From: Symbiodinium natans
Taxonomy: Eukaryota > Sar > Dinophyceae > Suessiales > Symbiodiniaceae
NCBI GenBank assembly: GCA_905221605.1
Contig: CAJNDS010002751.1
Coordinates: forward strand, 51,001-115,000
Direction of reading: 5' to 3'
DNA length: 64,000 nt
Shown: positions 48,781 through 58,354 of the stretch, in pieces
How the letters are laid out: each line of letters begins with the position of its first letter
How positions within the stretch are numbered: the stretch's first letter is position 1
Notes under the pieces: generated by a model
Told to the model about the DNA's origin: nothing
Seen by the model: the letters and a program-made list of their open reading frames with translations, nothing else
The model's database searches: none
Translations under genes and position numbers: made by a program

Positions 48781-48864
48781 TTGGATGTGCTCCGCCACCG
48801 ACAGTATTCCCCCCGGAGACTTTCCAGACTGAGGGTCGCACTGGCATTGCTGGGCAATTACAGG
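48781..48864 (+). CDS. Candidate exon before a pure telomere intron
   Basis: Acceptor GATTTGCAAG, 28 codons LDVLRHRQYSPRRLS then RLRVALALLGNYR, donor GTTCAG. Ends in phase 0. Confidence 0.6.
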
Positions 48865-48930
48865 GTTCAGGGTTTAGGGTTTAGGGTTTAGGGTTTAGGG
48901 TTTAGGGTTTAGGGTTTAGGGTTTAGGGAG
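48865..48930 (+). other. Candidate intron made only of telomere repeat, 66 nt
   Basis: Starts GTTCAGGG, continues as perfect TTTAGGG units and ends TTTAGGGAG. Read through, it gives a stop within the first units. Spliced, the two flanking frames join in phase. Confidence 0.55.
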
Positions 48931-48993
48931 CGCTTGTTCTGTGCGGTAGTGGCGGACCCATCCCTCTCGACGGCCGCCCACTTGCACCTCTGA
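48931..48993 (+). CDS. Candidate exon, possibly terminal
   Basis: RLFCAVVADPSLSTA then AHLHL and TGA at 48991. Joins the 48781 exon in phase 0. No family recognised. Confidence 0.6.
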   Translation, partial: RLFCAVVADPSLSTAAHLHL

Positions 48994-49039
48994 GGGCCAT
49001 GAGGCTCCTTTCGGAGATCTATACCGTAACCCCCAGCGT

Positions 49040-49143
49040 CACCCTAAGCCCTAAACCCTAGAGCCTAGACCCTAAACCCTAAACCCTAAACCCTAAACTC
49101 TAAACCCTAAACCCTAAACCCTAAACCCTAAACCCTAAACCAT
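49040..49143. repeat. (CCCTAAA)n array
   Basis: About fourteen units, first ones degenerate. Confidence 0.95.
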
Positions 49144-49154
49144 AACATACATAG

Positions 49155-49220
49155 ATACCCTCCTGGAGACCCAAAGCTCCTTCACACCAACCCAGAATGT
49201 CACACCCCCGTACCTGCATG
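49155..49220 (+). CDS. Candidate exon
   Basis: Acceptor ACATACATAG at the array edge, frame TLLETQSSFTPTQNV then TPPYLHG, donor GTCCGG. Followed by a family E repeat (49225-49345). Confidence 0.45.
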
Positions 49221-49721
49221 GGTCCGGGTAGTTTAGTGGTACCCTTTTCCCTGTTTTGGTTCTAGGCTTCCTCATAAAAGTAACTAACCCCCTAAAGAGG
49301 GTGCCCTAATTACAAGATGGTTACAGGGCTACCGAGAAGCCCAAAACTTAGAAAGCCCCTACGGGTCCTACTAGGGGGCCTTTTGGCGAAGAAGCTAGAA
49401 GTAGAGTCCCCACATACCGACGTAGCCCCTAAACAACCCCGAAATAACCCCTAAGGTCCCTTATAAGGTACCTCCATTCAGTCCCTTGAAATACCTTTAG
49501 CCCCTTGAAATGTCTCTAGACTACCATTAGTCCGTTGAGATAAGGGGTTTTCCCAAACACAGGGGGTGCCCTTGTTGTGGGTTCCTGGGTTTGGGGTTCT
49601 TAGGCATGTGTCCTGACATGTATAGCTTCAGGGCTAGGAGCTGCTTCTCAATCTTTCCGGCTAAAATAAGAAGACACCCGAAGCCCTGCACCCTAAATCT
49701 CTGTGTCTGTGTACTCAGCAG

Positions 49722-49805
49722 GTCGTTGCATTGGAGCAGACCTCCAACAGCGAGATCTTGCAGGCGACCGAAGAGCACTCGAGCGTCGAGCCTAATAAGA
49801 TGTTG
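49722..49805 (+). CDS. Candidate exon
   Basis: Acceptor CTGTGTACTCAGCAG, 28 codons VVALEQTSNSEILQA then TEEHSSVEPNKML, donor GTCAGT. Both sites canonical. No array adjacent. Confidence 0.65.
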
Positions 49806-50057
49806 GTCAGTCCGAAATTCGGAAACAGCAATACAGCAATACAGTAAGATAATAATAGAATTTCTGCAACAATATGATAGTACGAGACTAGTACAATGTA
49901 ATAGTGCATTGATATAGTGAAAGAACATAGTCGCGGTACTGACAGTTCAGAAGCTGAGGTGTGTGCATTTGGTTCTTGGGTGTTTGGTGTTTTGGTGTTC
50001 GTGGGTCGGGGGATGTGTATTTTGTCTTTCGTAAAGTCCCCATGCTACCTGCTCAAG

Positions 50058-50122
50058 GTGGCCACAGGCACACAGATGACATAGCAGGACCAAGGAACGT
50101 CAGGGACCGAAGGAGGGCGTTT
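50058..50122 (+). CDS. Candidate exon
   Basis: AG after CTGCTCAAG, frame GHRHTDDIAGPRNVR then DRRRAF, canonical GTAAGG donor. Confidence 0.5.
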
Positions 50123-50221
50123 GTAAGGCCCGGGCCACACAAATTGCTATTTGAACACTGAGCCCTAAACTTTTTGCGATTCCAGTTTTATATAAGCCTC
50201 CGATAAGCCCCAAACCGCCTG

Positions 50222-50290
50222 GCATCTACGTGGCGAGGCCGGTACGGAGCTGCCCAAGCACTTCGTCCTTCTCTTGGGCAGTGAGCAGGC
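50222..50290. CDS. Possible exon, strand unclear
   Basis: Minus-strand frame GLLTAQEKDEVLGQL then RTGLAT is the more protein-like, but a + frame (ELPKHFVLLLGSEQA) is also open. CCCCAAA/CCCTAAA array follows at 50295. Confidence 0.35.
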
Positions 50291-50404
50291 CCTCAACCCT
50301 AAACCCCAAACCCTAAACCCCAAACCCTAAACCCCAAACCCTAAACCCCAAACCCTAAACCCTAAACCCTAAACTCAGCCCCGGCTGAGGGTTTACGGTG
50401 CCAG

Positions 50405-50491
50405 CAGCATCAATACAAGGCCGCTGAGGCCTCTAGAAAGAGAAGCCCTGGACCCTCCCCAAACTCGCAAACAGCACTCCGGCATCCCACC
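50405..50491 (+). CDS. Candidate exon
   Basis: Acceptor ACGGTGCCAG, 29 codons QHQYKAAEASRKRSP then GPSPNSQTALRHPT, donor GTGAAT. Confidence 0.5.
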
Positions 50492-51012
50492 GTGAATCTC
50501 TCAAGCAGCTGCCCTTTGTCCTGAAGTGGGTAATTTGCTTGAACCCAAACCCCAAACCCAAACCCCAAACCCTAAACCCTAAACCGGTAAATGTTGAAGG
50601 GTTCATCTGTTCTTGGTTCTTAATTGGATTTGGTAGGGAAACCTCACCTCCTGTTAGGAACTCTGAGCGCTACCTTGGAATCCTCGCGAGTCATGTATGT
50701 ACCCTGGGACGTGGGGGACTCCACTTTAGGGAAGGTAGGGGCTATCTGGTGACCCTTTTCAATAATCTATGGTTCAGGGTTTAGGGCTTAGGGCTCAGAA
50801 TCTATGTAAGAGGCCATAGCAAGGAGTACGTCAAGGGAATGCTTAGGTGCGCACCCTAAGGAGTGCCGATCCCTTTGCGAGGATCATGAGACTCTACCTG
50901 GAACCCCTACGGTCGCACCCTTGCATTTGGGGGCCCTTTTTAAAAGATCCTCTCAAGAGAAGATATACGTGCCATATTCGGAGTATTCTAAGGGAACCCC
51001 TGAGGGGTACAT

Positions 51013-51485
51013 CCTAAACCCTATAAACCCTATAAACCCTATAAACCCTATAAACCCTATAAACCCTATAAACCCTATAAACCCTATAAACCCTATAAAC
51101 CCTATAAACCCTATAAACCCTATAAACCCTATAAACCCTATAAACCCTATAAAACCTATAAACCCTATAAACCCTATAAACCCTATAAACCCTATAAACC
51201 CTATAAACCCTATAAACCCTATAAACCCTATAAACCCTATAAACCCTATAAACCCTATAAACCCTATAAACACTATAAACCCTATAAACCCTATAAACCC
51301 TATAAACCCTATAAACCCTATAAACCCTATAAACCCTATAAACCCTATAAACCCTATAAACCCTATAAACCCTATAAACCCTATAAACCCTATAAACCCT
51401 ATAAACCCTATAAACCCTACAAACCCTATAAACCCTATAAACCCTATAAACCCCATAAACCCTATAAACCCTATAAACCCTAAAC
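51013..51485. repeat. (CCCTATAAA)n 9-mer array, about 52 copies
   Basis: Nearly perfect 9-base units, a derivative of CCCTAAA with TA inserted. Because 9 is a multiple of 3 both strands give long open frames (NPINPI, GFIGFI), which are artefacts. Confidence 0.97.
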
Positions 51486-51500
51486 CCTTAGGGGCTTTAG

Positions 51501-51589
51501 TTTGTCTCTGTGAGAGGAAGGCCTCCCAGCCTGGCTACTTCAAAGCGGGCTCATCGACCGTTTCGTGGCCAGCCCGGCATTTTTTACAG
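51501..51589 (+). CDS. Candidate exon between arrays
   Basis: AG of TTTAG at 51499-51500, frame CLCERKASQPGYFKA then GSSTVSWPARHFLQ, ending TTTTTACAG then GTTTAG. No family recognised. Confidence 0.5.
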
Positions 51590-51728
51590 GTTTAGGGTTT
51601 AGGGTTTAGGGTTTAGGGTTCAGGGTTTAGGGTTTAGGGTTTAGGGTTAAGGTTCAGGGTTCAGGGTTCAGGGTTCAGGGTTCAGGGTTTAGGGTTTAGA
51701 GTTTTGTGTTTAGGGTTTAGGGTTTAGG
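51590..51728. repeat. (TTTAGGG)n with TTCAGGG block
   Basis: About nineteen units; a run of TTCAGGG lies in the middle. A GTAGGTAG run follows at 51730-51782. Confidence 0.95.
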
Positions 51729-51996
51729 CTGTAGTGTGTGTGTGTGTGTGTAGGTAGGTCGGTAGGTAGGTAGGTAGGTAGGTTTTAAGAGGATTATATT
51801 TCGGAACGTTCTTGTTCGAGGGTTTTAAGGGGCCATCTTTGACGCCTGTGCCCAGAAGTCCGGGCCATTTTGTGGCTTGCCTGCGTTGGGAACTGGCCCA
51901 CACAGTGGGCTAAACCCTAAACCCTAAACTAAACCCTAAACCCTAAACCCTAAACCCCAAACCCTAAACCCTAAACCCTAAACCCTTTATTGTTGA

Positions 51997-52050
51997 ATGA
52001 TGGACGGTTCCCGTAGAGCTCGACATCTCCTTGCTTCAAGGGTCTCTACT
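51997..52050 (+). CDS. Possible first exon
   Basis: ATGATG then DGSRRARHLLASRVS up to a canonical GTAAGT donor. CCCTAAA array directly upstream (51910-51985). The basic start could be a targeting sequence; this is a guess. Confidence 0.4.
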
Positions 52051-52127
52051 GTAAGTAAAGATAGGAGCTTCACAGGACCTGCTTCGGAACCTTTAGGGTT
52101 GTGGGTGAGGGCTTACAACAGCCTTGG

Positions 52128-52222
52128 GAAGGTGTAGAGGTGTAGAGGTGTAGAGGTGTAGAGGTGTAGAGGTGTAGAGGTGTAGAGGTGTAGAGGTGTA
52201 GAGGTGTAGAGGTGTAGAGGAT
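52128..52222. repeat. GGTGTAGA 9-mer minisatellite, about 10 copies
   Basis: Perfect AGGTGTAG units of 9 bp. Confidence 0.95.
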
Positions 52223-52574
52223 TTCGGCTGCACGGTTGAGAGAAACAAGCGCGACAGGAGCTTCCTCTGCGAGGGCAAACGGGATCGCTCAACGTGAGAT
52301 GCTGAATGCTTTGGAGGGGGTGGGGGGGGCAGGGGGTGCTGGTTTTGAGATGTTCAGGGTTTAGGGTTTAGCGTTTAGGGGTTTAGGGTTTCTGGTTTTT
52401 TGGCCTTTCCTAGGGGAGGTTTCATGGTCCATAGGCCCGCGGGTTTTAGAGGGCATCAAGGGCCCCTGCTCAGGGACCATGTGGTCAGTTCTCTAAATTA
52501 GGGTCCCTTTTGGGGTACTCTAAAGAAGTTAGGCCGCCTTATTATAAGCGATAATAAGCACCCATTTAAGGGCC

Positions 52575-52643
52575 TAAACCCTAAACCCTAAACCCTAAAC
52601 CCTAAACCCTAAACCCTAAACCCTAAACCCTAAACCCTAAACC
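52575..52643. repeat. (CCCTAAA)n array
   Basis: Ten units. Confidence 0.97.
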
Positions 52644-52650
52644 CTTGGAG

Positions 52651-52727
52651 CTTTGGGCAACTTGGACTTGCGCGGATGGATGTCGGGAGCTGGGATCGTT
52701 GAGGGCGCTCAAGAAATGCGCTTCAGG
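52651..52727 (+). CDS. Candidate exon between arrays
   Basis: AG of CTTGGAG, frame LGNLDLRGWMSGAGI then VEGAQEMRFR, donor GTTTAT leading into TTTAGGG words. Confidence 0.55.
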
Positions 52728-52872
52728 GTTTATGGGTTTCGGGTTGAGGGTATAGGTTTAGGGTTGAGGGTATAGGGTTTAGGGTTTAGGGTTTAGGAAT
52801 CTCCTCCTCTACGCATCTATACAGCATGGGAGTATCTTATATGAGGTGGGCGGAGCTTCGGGTTCTTAGGGC

Positions 52873-53160
52873 TTAGGTTTTAGGTGTTTTGTCCTTTCTT
52901 ATTGCGGTTGTAGGTGTTTCTTGCTGTGGCTCTTCACGGAAGAAGAAAGGCCATTTCGAACGACAAGCTCCTTGCAAAGGGTTGAGGTGCAGGCAACTTA
53001 AGTATAACTCACAGGCCAAATCGATGGCCAAAAGCCACGCAGTACTGAATGTTAGAGATACGTTGGAATGGCGAGGGCCTTGGTTCAGGGTGTGCAGGGC
53101 CCATGTTTTCATGGTGATTTCTGCGGGCTTATGGCTTTGTGCTTTGGGTTTAGGTTCACT
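52873..53160 (+). other. Open region, no confident gene
   Basis: A + frame is open for about 100 codons (FLIAVVGVSCCGSSR, SMAKSHAVLNVRDTL) and a minus frame for about 80. Splice sites are unclear, so I do not call a gene. Confidence 0.35.
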
Positions 53161-53222
53161 GCGGCCGACCCTAAACCCAAGCCTTGAACCCTAAACCCTA
53201 AACCCTAAACCCTAAGCCCAAG

Positions 53223-53272
53223 ATGACTCCGAGGTGCACGTTGCGGCTGCTATGCTGCTGCAGGGCCCTTAA
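53223..53272 (+). CDS. Possible exon
   Basis: AG at the array edge (CCTAAGCCCAAG), frame DSEVHVAAAMLLQGP then TAA. Confidence 0.4.
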
Positions 53273-53394
53273 GCCAGCTTCCAGCCGCCACTCCTGCCTA
53301 AAAGCAGGGAGTGTTGTTCATGAATAGGGTGAATTTCAGGGCCGCTGTCCAAAAATCCCCAAAGCAATGGAAGGAAGGGGACACATGGCCTAAC

Positions 53395-53468
53395 CCAAAA
53401 CCCCAAACCCCAAACCCCAAACCCCAAACCCCAAACCCCAAACCCTAAACCCTAAACCCTAAACCCAA
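53395..53468. repeat. (CCCCAAA)n then (CCCTAAA)n
   Basis: Seven CCCCAAA units followed by three CCCTAAA. Confidence 0.95.
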
Positions 53469-53472
53469 ACAG

Positions 53473-53570
53473 GGCCAGGAAGCCAATGCCTCAGGTGGCA
53501 CTACCGCCTTCAGCACTGACCTGCCGAGTACTCTCTCCCTCGCCCTTCGGCTCTCTGGATGTTCTAAGGC
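53473..53570 (+). CDS. Candidate exon
   Basis: Acceptor CAAACAG, frame GQEANASGGTTAFST then DLPSTLSLALRLSGC. GT at 53494 would give a much shorter exon. TTTAGGG array follows. Confidence 0.45.
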
Positions 53571-54117
53571 TTAGGTCCTGTGCAATCCCTGCTATGGGGT
53601 TTAGGGTTTAGGGTTTCGGGTTTAGGGTTCAGGGTTTAGGGTTGACGGTTGAGGGTTTGGGGTTTAGGGGGATTAATATTGACTGCAATGTGAACAAATC
53701 AAAGCCTAAGCCAGAAGGTTTGGGTCCGACTACCTATTTTGAACCATGTGAACCCATCTTGCTTGAAGTTTGGGTGGTGGGTGGGGCCTTTTCGGGTTTA
53801 GGGTGGCCAGAAACCCAAACCCGAGGCCCCTCGGAGAGCTTCGATGCTGTTGCTTAGGAGCATGTCTTTCGGTGTACATCCCTAAGCCGTAAACCCTAAA
53901 GTCTGGGTTCCCTACTACCCCCTCTATCGCCCTCTCACTCAGCCTAATTAAGGCTGTTTAAGGAGGAACCTAGGGGGGTAGTATGGAGGGGGGGGGGGGT
54001 AGTAGGGAAACCCATGATAAAAGTGTGCCCCCCCCAAAGCCTGAACACACACGAACCACAGGGGGAGCTGCTGATACCCGCTCGAAGCAACCTCCAAATG
54101 GCATGAAGCTTTGCCTG

Positions 54118-54210
54118 GTAACTCTCTGTACCTACAGCGTTAGGGGTTTTACTTACCTACTCATTCGGGGGGGTTGTTGCTCTTCAACCGTAGGTAAAGA
54201 GATTCCCAGG
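54118..54210. mobile_element. MITE-like foldback, family B copy 7
   Basis: GTAACTCTCTGTACCTACAG at left, CCGTAGGTAAAGAGATTCCC at right; about 93 bp. Confidence 0.75.
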
Positions 54211-54573
54211 TAAACTCCCAAAACCCTGAAGCTCCACCTAGTCCAGAAGCTTTGCGTAGAGTTGTCTTTGGGCCCCCCGAACCCCTAAGTAACCCGAAAT
54301 CAGAGTCCTCAGGGCAGTAAATCGGCTCAGAAATCCGACTTGGGACAAGACTCAGACGAACCAAGGCTCCTTTCCTGAGAACCTGCCTGGACCTGATGCT
54401 GTACTTGGGCAGCAGCATGGGTTTAGGGTAGCCCCTTGAACACAAAAAAGGGCACCCTTTTATTTACGGGCTAGATCGGATTGGGAGTTCCGAGCACAGG
54501 GCTTGAACCTGAACCCTAAACAACAAATCCCCAAAAAGCCTAAACCTCCCTGGGTTAGCCGGGCGCGTCTAAG

Positions 54574-54627
54574 GCTTCAGGGTGCTGGGGGCCTGCGGAA
54601 GAGGCTTCAGGACTTCCAACCACGGGG
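54574..54627 (+). CDS. Candidate exon before a pure telomere intron
   Basis: AG of GTCTAAG, frame LQGAGGLRKRLQDFQ then PR with two spare bases at the end. Donor GTTTAG. Confidence 0.55.
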
Positions 54628-54668
54628 GTTTAGGGTTTAGGGTTTAGGGTTTAGGGTTTAGGGTTTAG
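54628..54668 (+). other. Candidate intron made only of telomere repeat, 41 nt
   Basis: Exactly five GTTTAGG units plus GTTTAG, so it starts GT and ends AG with nothing else inside. Unspliced, the frame meets TAG in the second unit. Removing 41 nt joins both neighbours in phase (two bases plus one). Confidence 0.6.
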
Positions 54669-54834
54669 GGTTGTGATAGGCGTAGATGCTGTGAAGGTTA
54701 GGTTTTGGAACAAGCTCGAAAGCTTCGTGAGGTGCGAAGAGCAGCTTTGGCCCGATTGTGGAGGGCCATCTAACAACTTTCTCCCACCCCACGCCGTCCG
54801 AGGCGGCAAAGACACCCAAACCTATTCCTTTTAG
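54669..54834 (+). CDS. Candidate exon after a pure telomere intron
   Basis: The acceptor is TTTAG of the array. Frame VVIGVDAVKVRFWNK then LESFVRCEEQLWPDC then GGPSNNFLPPHAVRG and on to TAG at 54832, which is itself formed by telomere-like sequence. 55 codons, no recognised family. Confidence 0.6.
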
Positions 54835-54974
54835 GGTTTAGGCCTAAACGCAAGTCAACTGCAAACTTCCAGCGGTGAGGGGGGCTCAGGGAGGTCCAGG
54901 TCGGGGAGGGTGGGCGAACGCCCTGGGTCGGCTTGCGCCATCGAGTCCCCAACTGTAGGGGGGCGGCCTAGGCC

Positions 54975-55012
54975 TTGAGTTTAGGGTTTAGGGTTTAGGG
55001 TTTAGGGTTTAG
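54975..55012. repeat. (TTTAGGG)n array
   Basis: Five units. From 55013 to 55690 there are degenerate C-strand words (55060-55225) and G-strand words (55310-55640) but no supported exon. Confidence 0.9.
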
Positions 55013-55680
55013 GAGCTGGGGCCCTGAGCCCTACAACCCTTAGAAACGCCATGAGCCTCACACCCTAAACCTTAAACCCCGAAGCCCCTAAACCCCGGAT
55101 CCCTAAACCCTAAACCCGTCAATCCGTTGTAAGCCCTAAACCGTAAACCCTAAACCCTAAACCCTAAACCCTAAACCCTCTCACCCTCTCAACCCTAAAT
55201 CCCAAACCCTACCCCCTCAACCCCTCAACCCCTAAGTCCACGGGGTCCGTTCAGGCTGTCTGGGCTTAAGCCATGGGATTGCGACCATGTGGGGCGGGTG
55301 GTGTAGGCCTTGGGTTTAGGGTTTAGGTGCTAGGGTTTAAATTTGAGGGTTTAGAGTTTAGGACTTCTTTTTTTGGTGGAGTGCCGGGGCTGGGGGGACG
55401 GTTCAGGGGTTAGGGTGTGTGGTTTCGTGCCTAGCGTTTAGGAGTTGAGTGTTTTAGTGGCTTCGGGTCCCTTATAAGTTTCCTAGTTTGATTCGAGTAT
55501 TGAAAATAGTTCCTTTATCGATTGTTGAAAATAGTCCTTTTCTGCAAATATAGCTTCTAGCTGGCGTCCCTTTTGGTGTGCTCTGTTATAGAATTGGGTT
55601 TAGGGTTTAGGGTTTAGGCTTAGGGTTTGCAGGGGTCTGCATTGTGGCTGGGTTCAGGGCTTCTAGGGTTTGAGTTCGTT

Positions 55681-55694
55681 TTTCTTCCACGTAG
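55681..55694 (+). other. Splice acceptor upstream of the methyltransferase-like gene
   Basis: TTTCTTCCACGTAG is a pyrimidine-rich acceptor 38 bp before the first in-frame ATG. It could take an upstream exon or the dinoflagellate spliced leader. A second AG follows at 55699-55701. Confidence 0.45.
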
Positions 55695-55732
55695 CTTATA
55701 GGGTGCCCAATCGGGCCGATGATTCAGCCCCC

Positions 55733-56986
55733 ATGTGGCTTGCCAATGTGCTTCAGCTGTTCCTGGCGCTTGGTACGGTTTCTTGGGCAATCCACACTCC
55801 CAATGTCTTTATGTACGAAGATTGGTATTGGTCCGAGCTTGGGTACAACCGATCCGGCTATGATGCGCTCGTGGCGGTTAAGGGGCAGGCCGATCTTCCT
55901 ATGAAGTGGGATCCGCAGAGCACTGCCCCGGAATTCTTAGGGTTCTTATTCTGGAATCTTCAGGTCCTGTACTCCTGCTTCCTCAACCTTGTCCTCCCAA
56001 GGTCTGAAACCATCGCGCTGGCGTCATCACCAGCTTGCGGCACTGCTCCGCGCATGATGCGAGTGCCCGAGAACATTTGCCAGGAACGCGCCGTTTGCAA
56101 AGGCGGCGCTTCAATGACAAAGGACTCCTGGGGTGTGGTTCAGAACCGGTCTCGCGCACTTTTTTCCCGCTTCAGACGCCGAATGTCCGTCATGGAGCAT
56201 CTGCTCAGCAGCGTGAGAGCTGGTTCTGACACGCTGAGCATGCAAAGCACGATGAGCTCAATTCATGCTGCTGCGGCTCTGCTCACCACCCTTCCTTCAA
56301 TGTTCCTCACATGCGTCGATGCGGACAGGCTTCTTTACGACAGAGCAGATATCTTTCGGAAGCAGAGCAAGGACTTGATGGAACAGACCTATTTTGCTTT
56401 CATGGTGGATTACACTGGCGGCCCACAGCCTTCTCATGTCATCTTCCATCCTGACGGGGGACATTGCGGAGGCCGCCACCAGCGTGCCCATGTAGTACGT
56501 TCCTTACTTGATGCGTGCCTCACCATGAAGGCGTGGACGTCATCGTCTGTGTCGCCGCCTTCAACTTGCCTTAGTGCCGTGGAGGTCGGAACGCGGGAAG
56601 GATTGACTGCGAGACACCTCTTGCACACGCTTCCTTGCTTACACCTGCTAAGCGTTGACAAGCTCGTGCTGCCAGAAGCCCGTGTCAATCTGCACATGTT
56701 TGGGAATCGGAGCACATTGTGGGAACTCACATCAGAGGCAGCTGCCGAGCACTTGCCACCACAGTCAGTGGATTTGGTGTTCATTGATGCCTTGCACACG
56801 TACGAGGCAGCATACCAAGACATTCTCTTGTGGGCCCCAAAGGTCGTGCCAGGGGGTATCGTTTCCGGCCATGACTATAGCCACTACTTTCCTGGCGTAA
56901 TCCGGGCTGTGAATGAGTATGTCGCAAACCTGGGTGGTTCAGTGCTACATCTTGGCGTTGACTACGTCTGGTGGGTTCGCGTTTGA
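55733..56986 (+). CDS. Class I methyltransferase-like protein (Methyltransf_24 type), 417 aa
   Basis: The C-terminal 150 residues have the class I SAM-binding fold signs: AVEVGTREGLTARHL (motif I, near residue 281), LLSVDKLVLPEARV, then DLVFIDALHTYEAAY (near 346) and VVPGGIVSGHDYSHY. The pattern FIDALHTYE plus GGIVSGHDY is typical of the Methyltransf_24 group, whose members modify sugars or small molecules. The substrate here is unknown. The N-terminus (WLANVLQLFLALGTVSW) looks like a signal peptide or anchor. A second hydrophobic stretch (FLFWNLQVLYSCFLN) lies near residue 75. The middle 150 residues are unrecognised. I chose the first ATG; the frame is open 21 codons further up, but an acceptor interrupts it. 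It is intron-free, with no telomere words inside, unlike every other coding segment here. Confidence 0.8.
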   Translation: MWLANVLQLFLALGTVSWAIHTPNVFMYEDWYWSELGYNRSGYDALVAVKGQADLPMKWDPQSTAPEFLGFLFWNLQVLYSCFLNLVLPRSETIALASSPACGTAPRMMRVPENICQERAVCKGGASMTKDSWGVVQNRSRALFSRFRRRMSVMEHLLSSVRAGSDTLSMQSTMSSIHAAAALLTTLPSMFLTCVDADRLLYDRADIFRKQSKDLMEQTYFAFMVDYTGGPQPSHVIFHPDGGHCGGRHQRAHVVRSLLDACLTMKAWTSSSVSPPSTCLSAVEVGTREGLTARHLLHTLPCLHLLSVDKLVLPEARVNLHMFGNRSTLWELTSEAAAEHLPPQSVDLVFIDALHTYEAAYQDILLWAPKVVPGGIVSGHDYSHYFPGVIRAVNEYVANLGGSVLHLGVDYVWWVRV

Positions 56987-57354
56987 GGCACGCGTCGTAC
57001 GCTTCGCTTTATACTTGTATCATAATGGTGCCAAAAGAGTAAGGCAGTGGCCTTGCCGGGGGTTGCGCCAGCTTTCACCTGTTTCAACTACCATCCAGGG
57101 GTCAGGGGTTGCGAGTCACACCCTAAGCCCTCGACCCTCAAACCCTCAACCAAACCCTACATATGGGCTGTGTGTGAGTGGCGGGGAATCGTAGGTAGAG
57201 GTGGCCGCAGAAGCCCCTAACGCCCCCCCCCCCCCCCTTAACCCCCCCCCTAACCCCCCTACCTGAACCCTGAACCCTCCCTAAAGGGATGGACATGACT
57301 GGTTGCTTCATGACAATCCCACAGAAACTCCCTTAACCCTGCGAAATGGTTCGG

Positions 57355-57515
57355 GTGTAGGGTTTCAGGGGTTGAGGGTTTCAGGGGTTGAGGGTTTTAG
57401 GGCTTTAGGGTTTTAGGGTTTTTGGGTTTTAGGGTTTTAGGGCTTTAGGGCTTTAGGGTTTTAGGGTTTTAGGGTTTCAGGGTTTCAGGGTTTTAGGGTT
57501 TTAGGGTTTATAGGG
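57355..57515. repeat. TTTTAGGG/TTTCAGGG 8-mer array
   Basis: About twenty 8-base units (TTTTAGGG, TTTCAGGG, GCTTTAGG). 57000-57355 and 57515-57950 contain C and G runs and degenerate words; I see no gene. Confidence 0.9.
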
Positions 57516-57961
57516 TGTCCCCTAAACCCTATAAGGGGCTTAGGGTGCCTCATTAAGGAGCTTAGGGTGGTGGGGGGTGGGGCTGCTCAAGGCATCACAC
57601 AGCGGCTTTCGGGCTTAAGGTTCAGGATCCCTAAGGCACCAAAAAGCCCAAGGTAGGTATTATTTACAGACTTTAGACCCCAATGTAGGTATTATTTGCA
57701 TACTTGGAGCCAAAGGGGGATTCCAGTTTAGGGTTGAGAGGTCAGGTCTAGAGCCTCATAAACCTTTGCGGCCACCGATTGTCGTTCTGGTACTCGAGCT
57801 TCCTTTTTTTGGTACCACGGACTTGGGGCTAAGCTTACATGGGTTTAGAGTTTTCAGTGTTCAGGTTGCAGCATGGGACTTGGGTTGAGGCGTGGCCTCA
57901 CGGGTAAGGTAACCCGAAACCCTAGACCCTACAAAACCCTAAACGTGACTTTCTGGCGCAG

Positions 57962-58046
57962 ACGCGGGATGGGGGTGACCAGGGTTACTGCTCGCGACTG
58001 ATGTTCGATTGGGCGAGAGACCCGGCAGTGTACCCCTTGACACCCT
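57962..58046 (+). CDS. Candidate exon, possibly GT8-type glycosyltransferase
   Basis: Acceptor GACTTTCTGGCGCAG and canonical donor GTGAGC. The frame reads TRDGGDQGYCSRLMF then DWARDPAVYPLTP. GGDQG near the end of a GT-A domain is typical of GT8 enzymes (glycogenin, GUX), where GGDQGFLN is usual. The missing Asn makes this tentative. Confidence 0.55.
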
Positions 58047-58089
58047 GTGAGCCCGAATGAAGCCCTGAAACCCCCAACTCTAAGCCCAA

Positions 58090-58250
58090 AACTCCCTGAA
58101 CTTCCTAAACCCCTAAACTCCCTGAACTTCCTAAACCCTAAGCCCTAAACTCCCTGAACTTCCTAAACCCTAAACTCCCTGAACTTCCTAAACACTCTAT
58201 AAGCCCTAAACTCCCTGAACTTCCTAAACCCTAAACTCCCTGAACTTAAC
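58090..58250. repeat. CCTAAACTCCCTGAACTTCC tandem repeat
   Basis: About six imperfect copies of a 20-25 bp unit derived from CCCTAAA words. Confidence 0.8.
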
Positions 58251-58354
58251 CCCACCTGAACTTGAGAAACCCCGAGCCGGACCGGTGCTGGGGGAGCCCT
58301 GGCCACCCCTTCCCCCCCCCTTCCCCAAAAGCCCGAAATCCTAAGCCCACAAAG

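Noticed and set aside
50921-51595. 224-codon open frame (NPINPI...) and its 167-codon mirror
   Set aside because: Both are products of the perfect 9-base CCCTATAAA array. Only the short non-repeat tail after 51501 looks like an exon.
55670-55732. Upstream extension of the methyltransferase-like ORF from a TTG
   Set aside because: The codon is not ATG and the stretch contains a pyrimidine-rich splice acceptor, so it is probably intron or leader.
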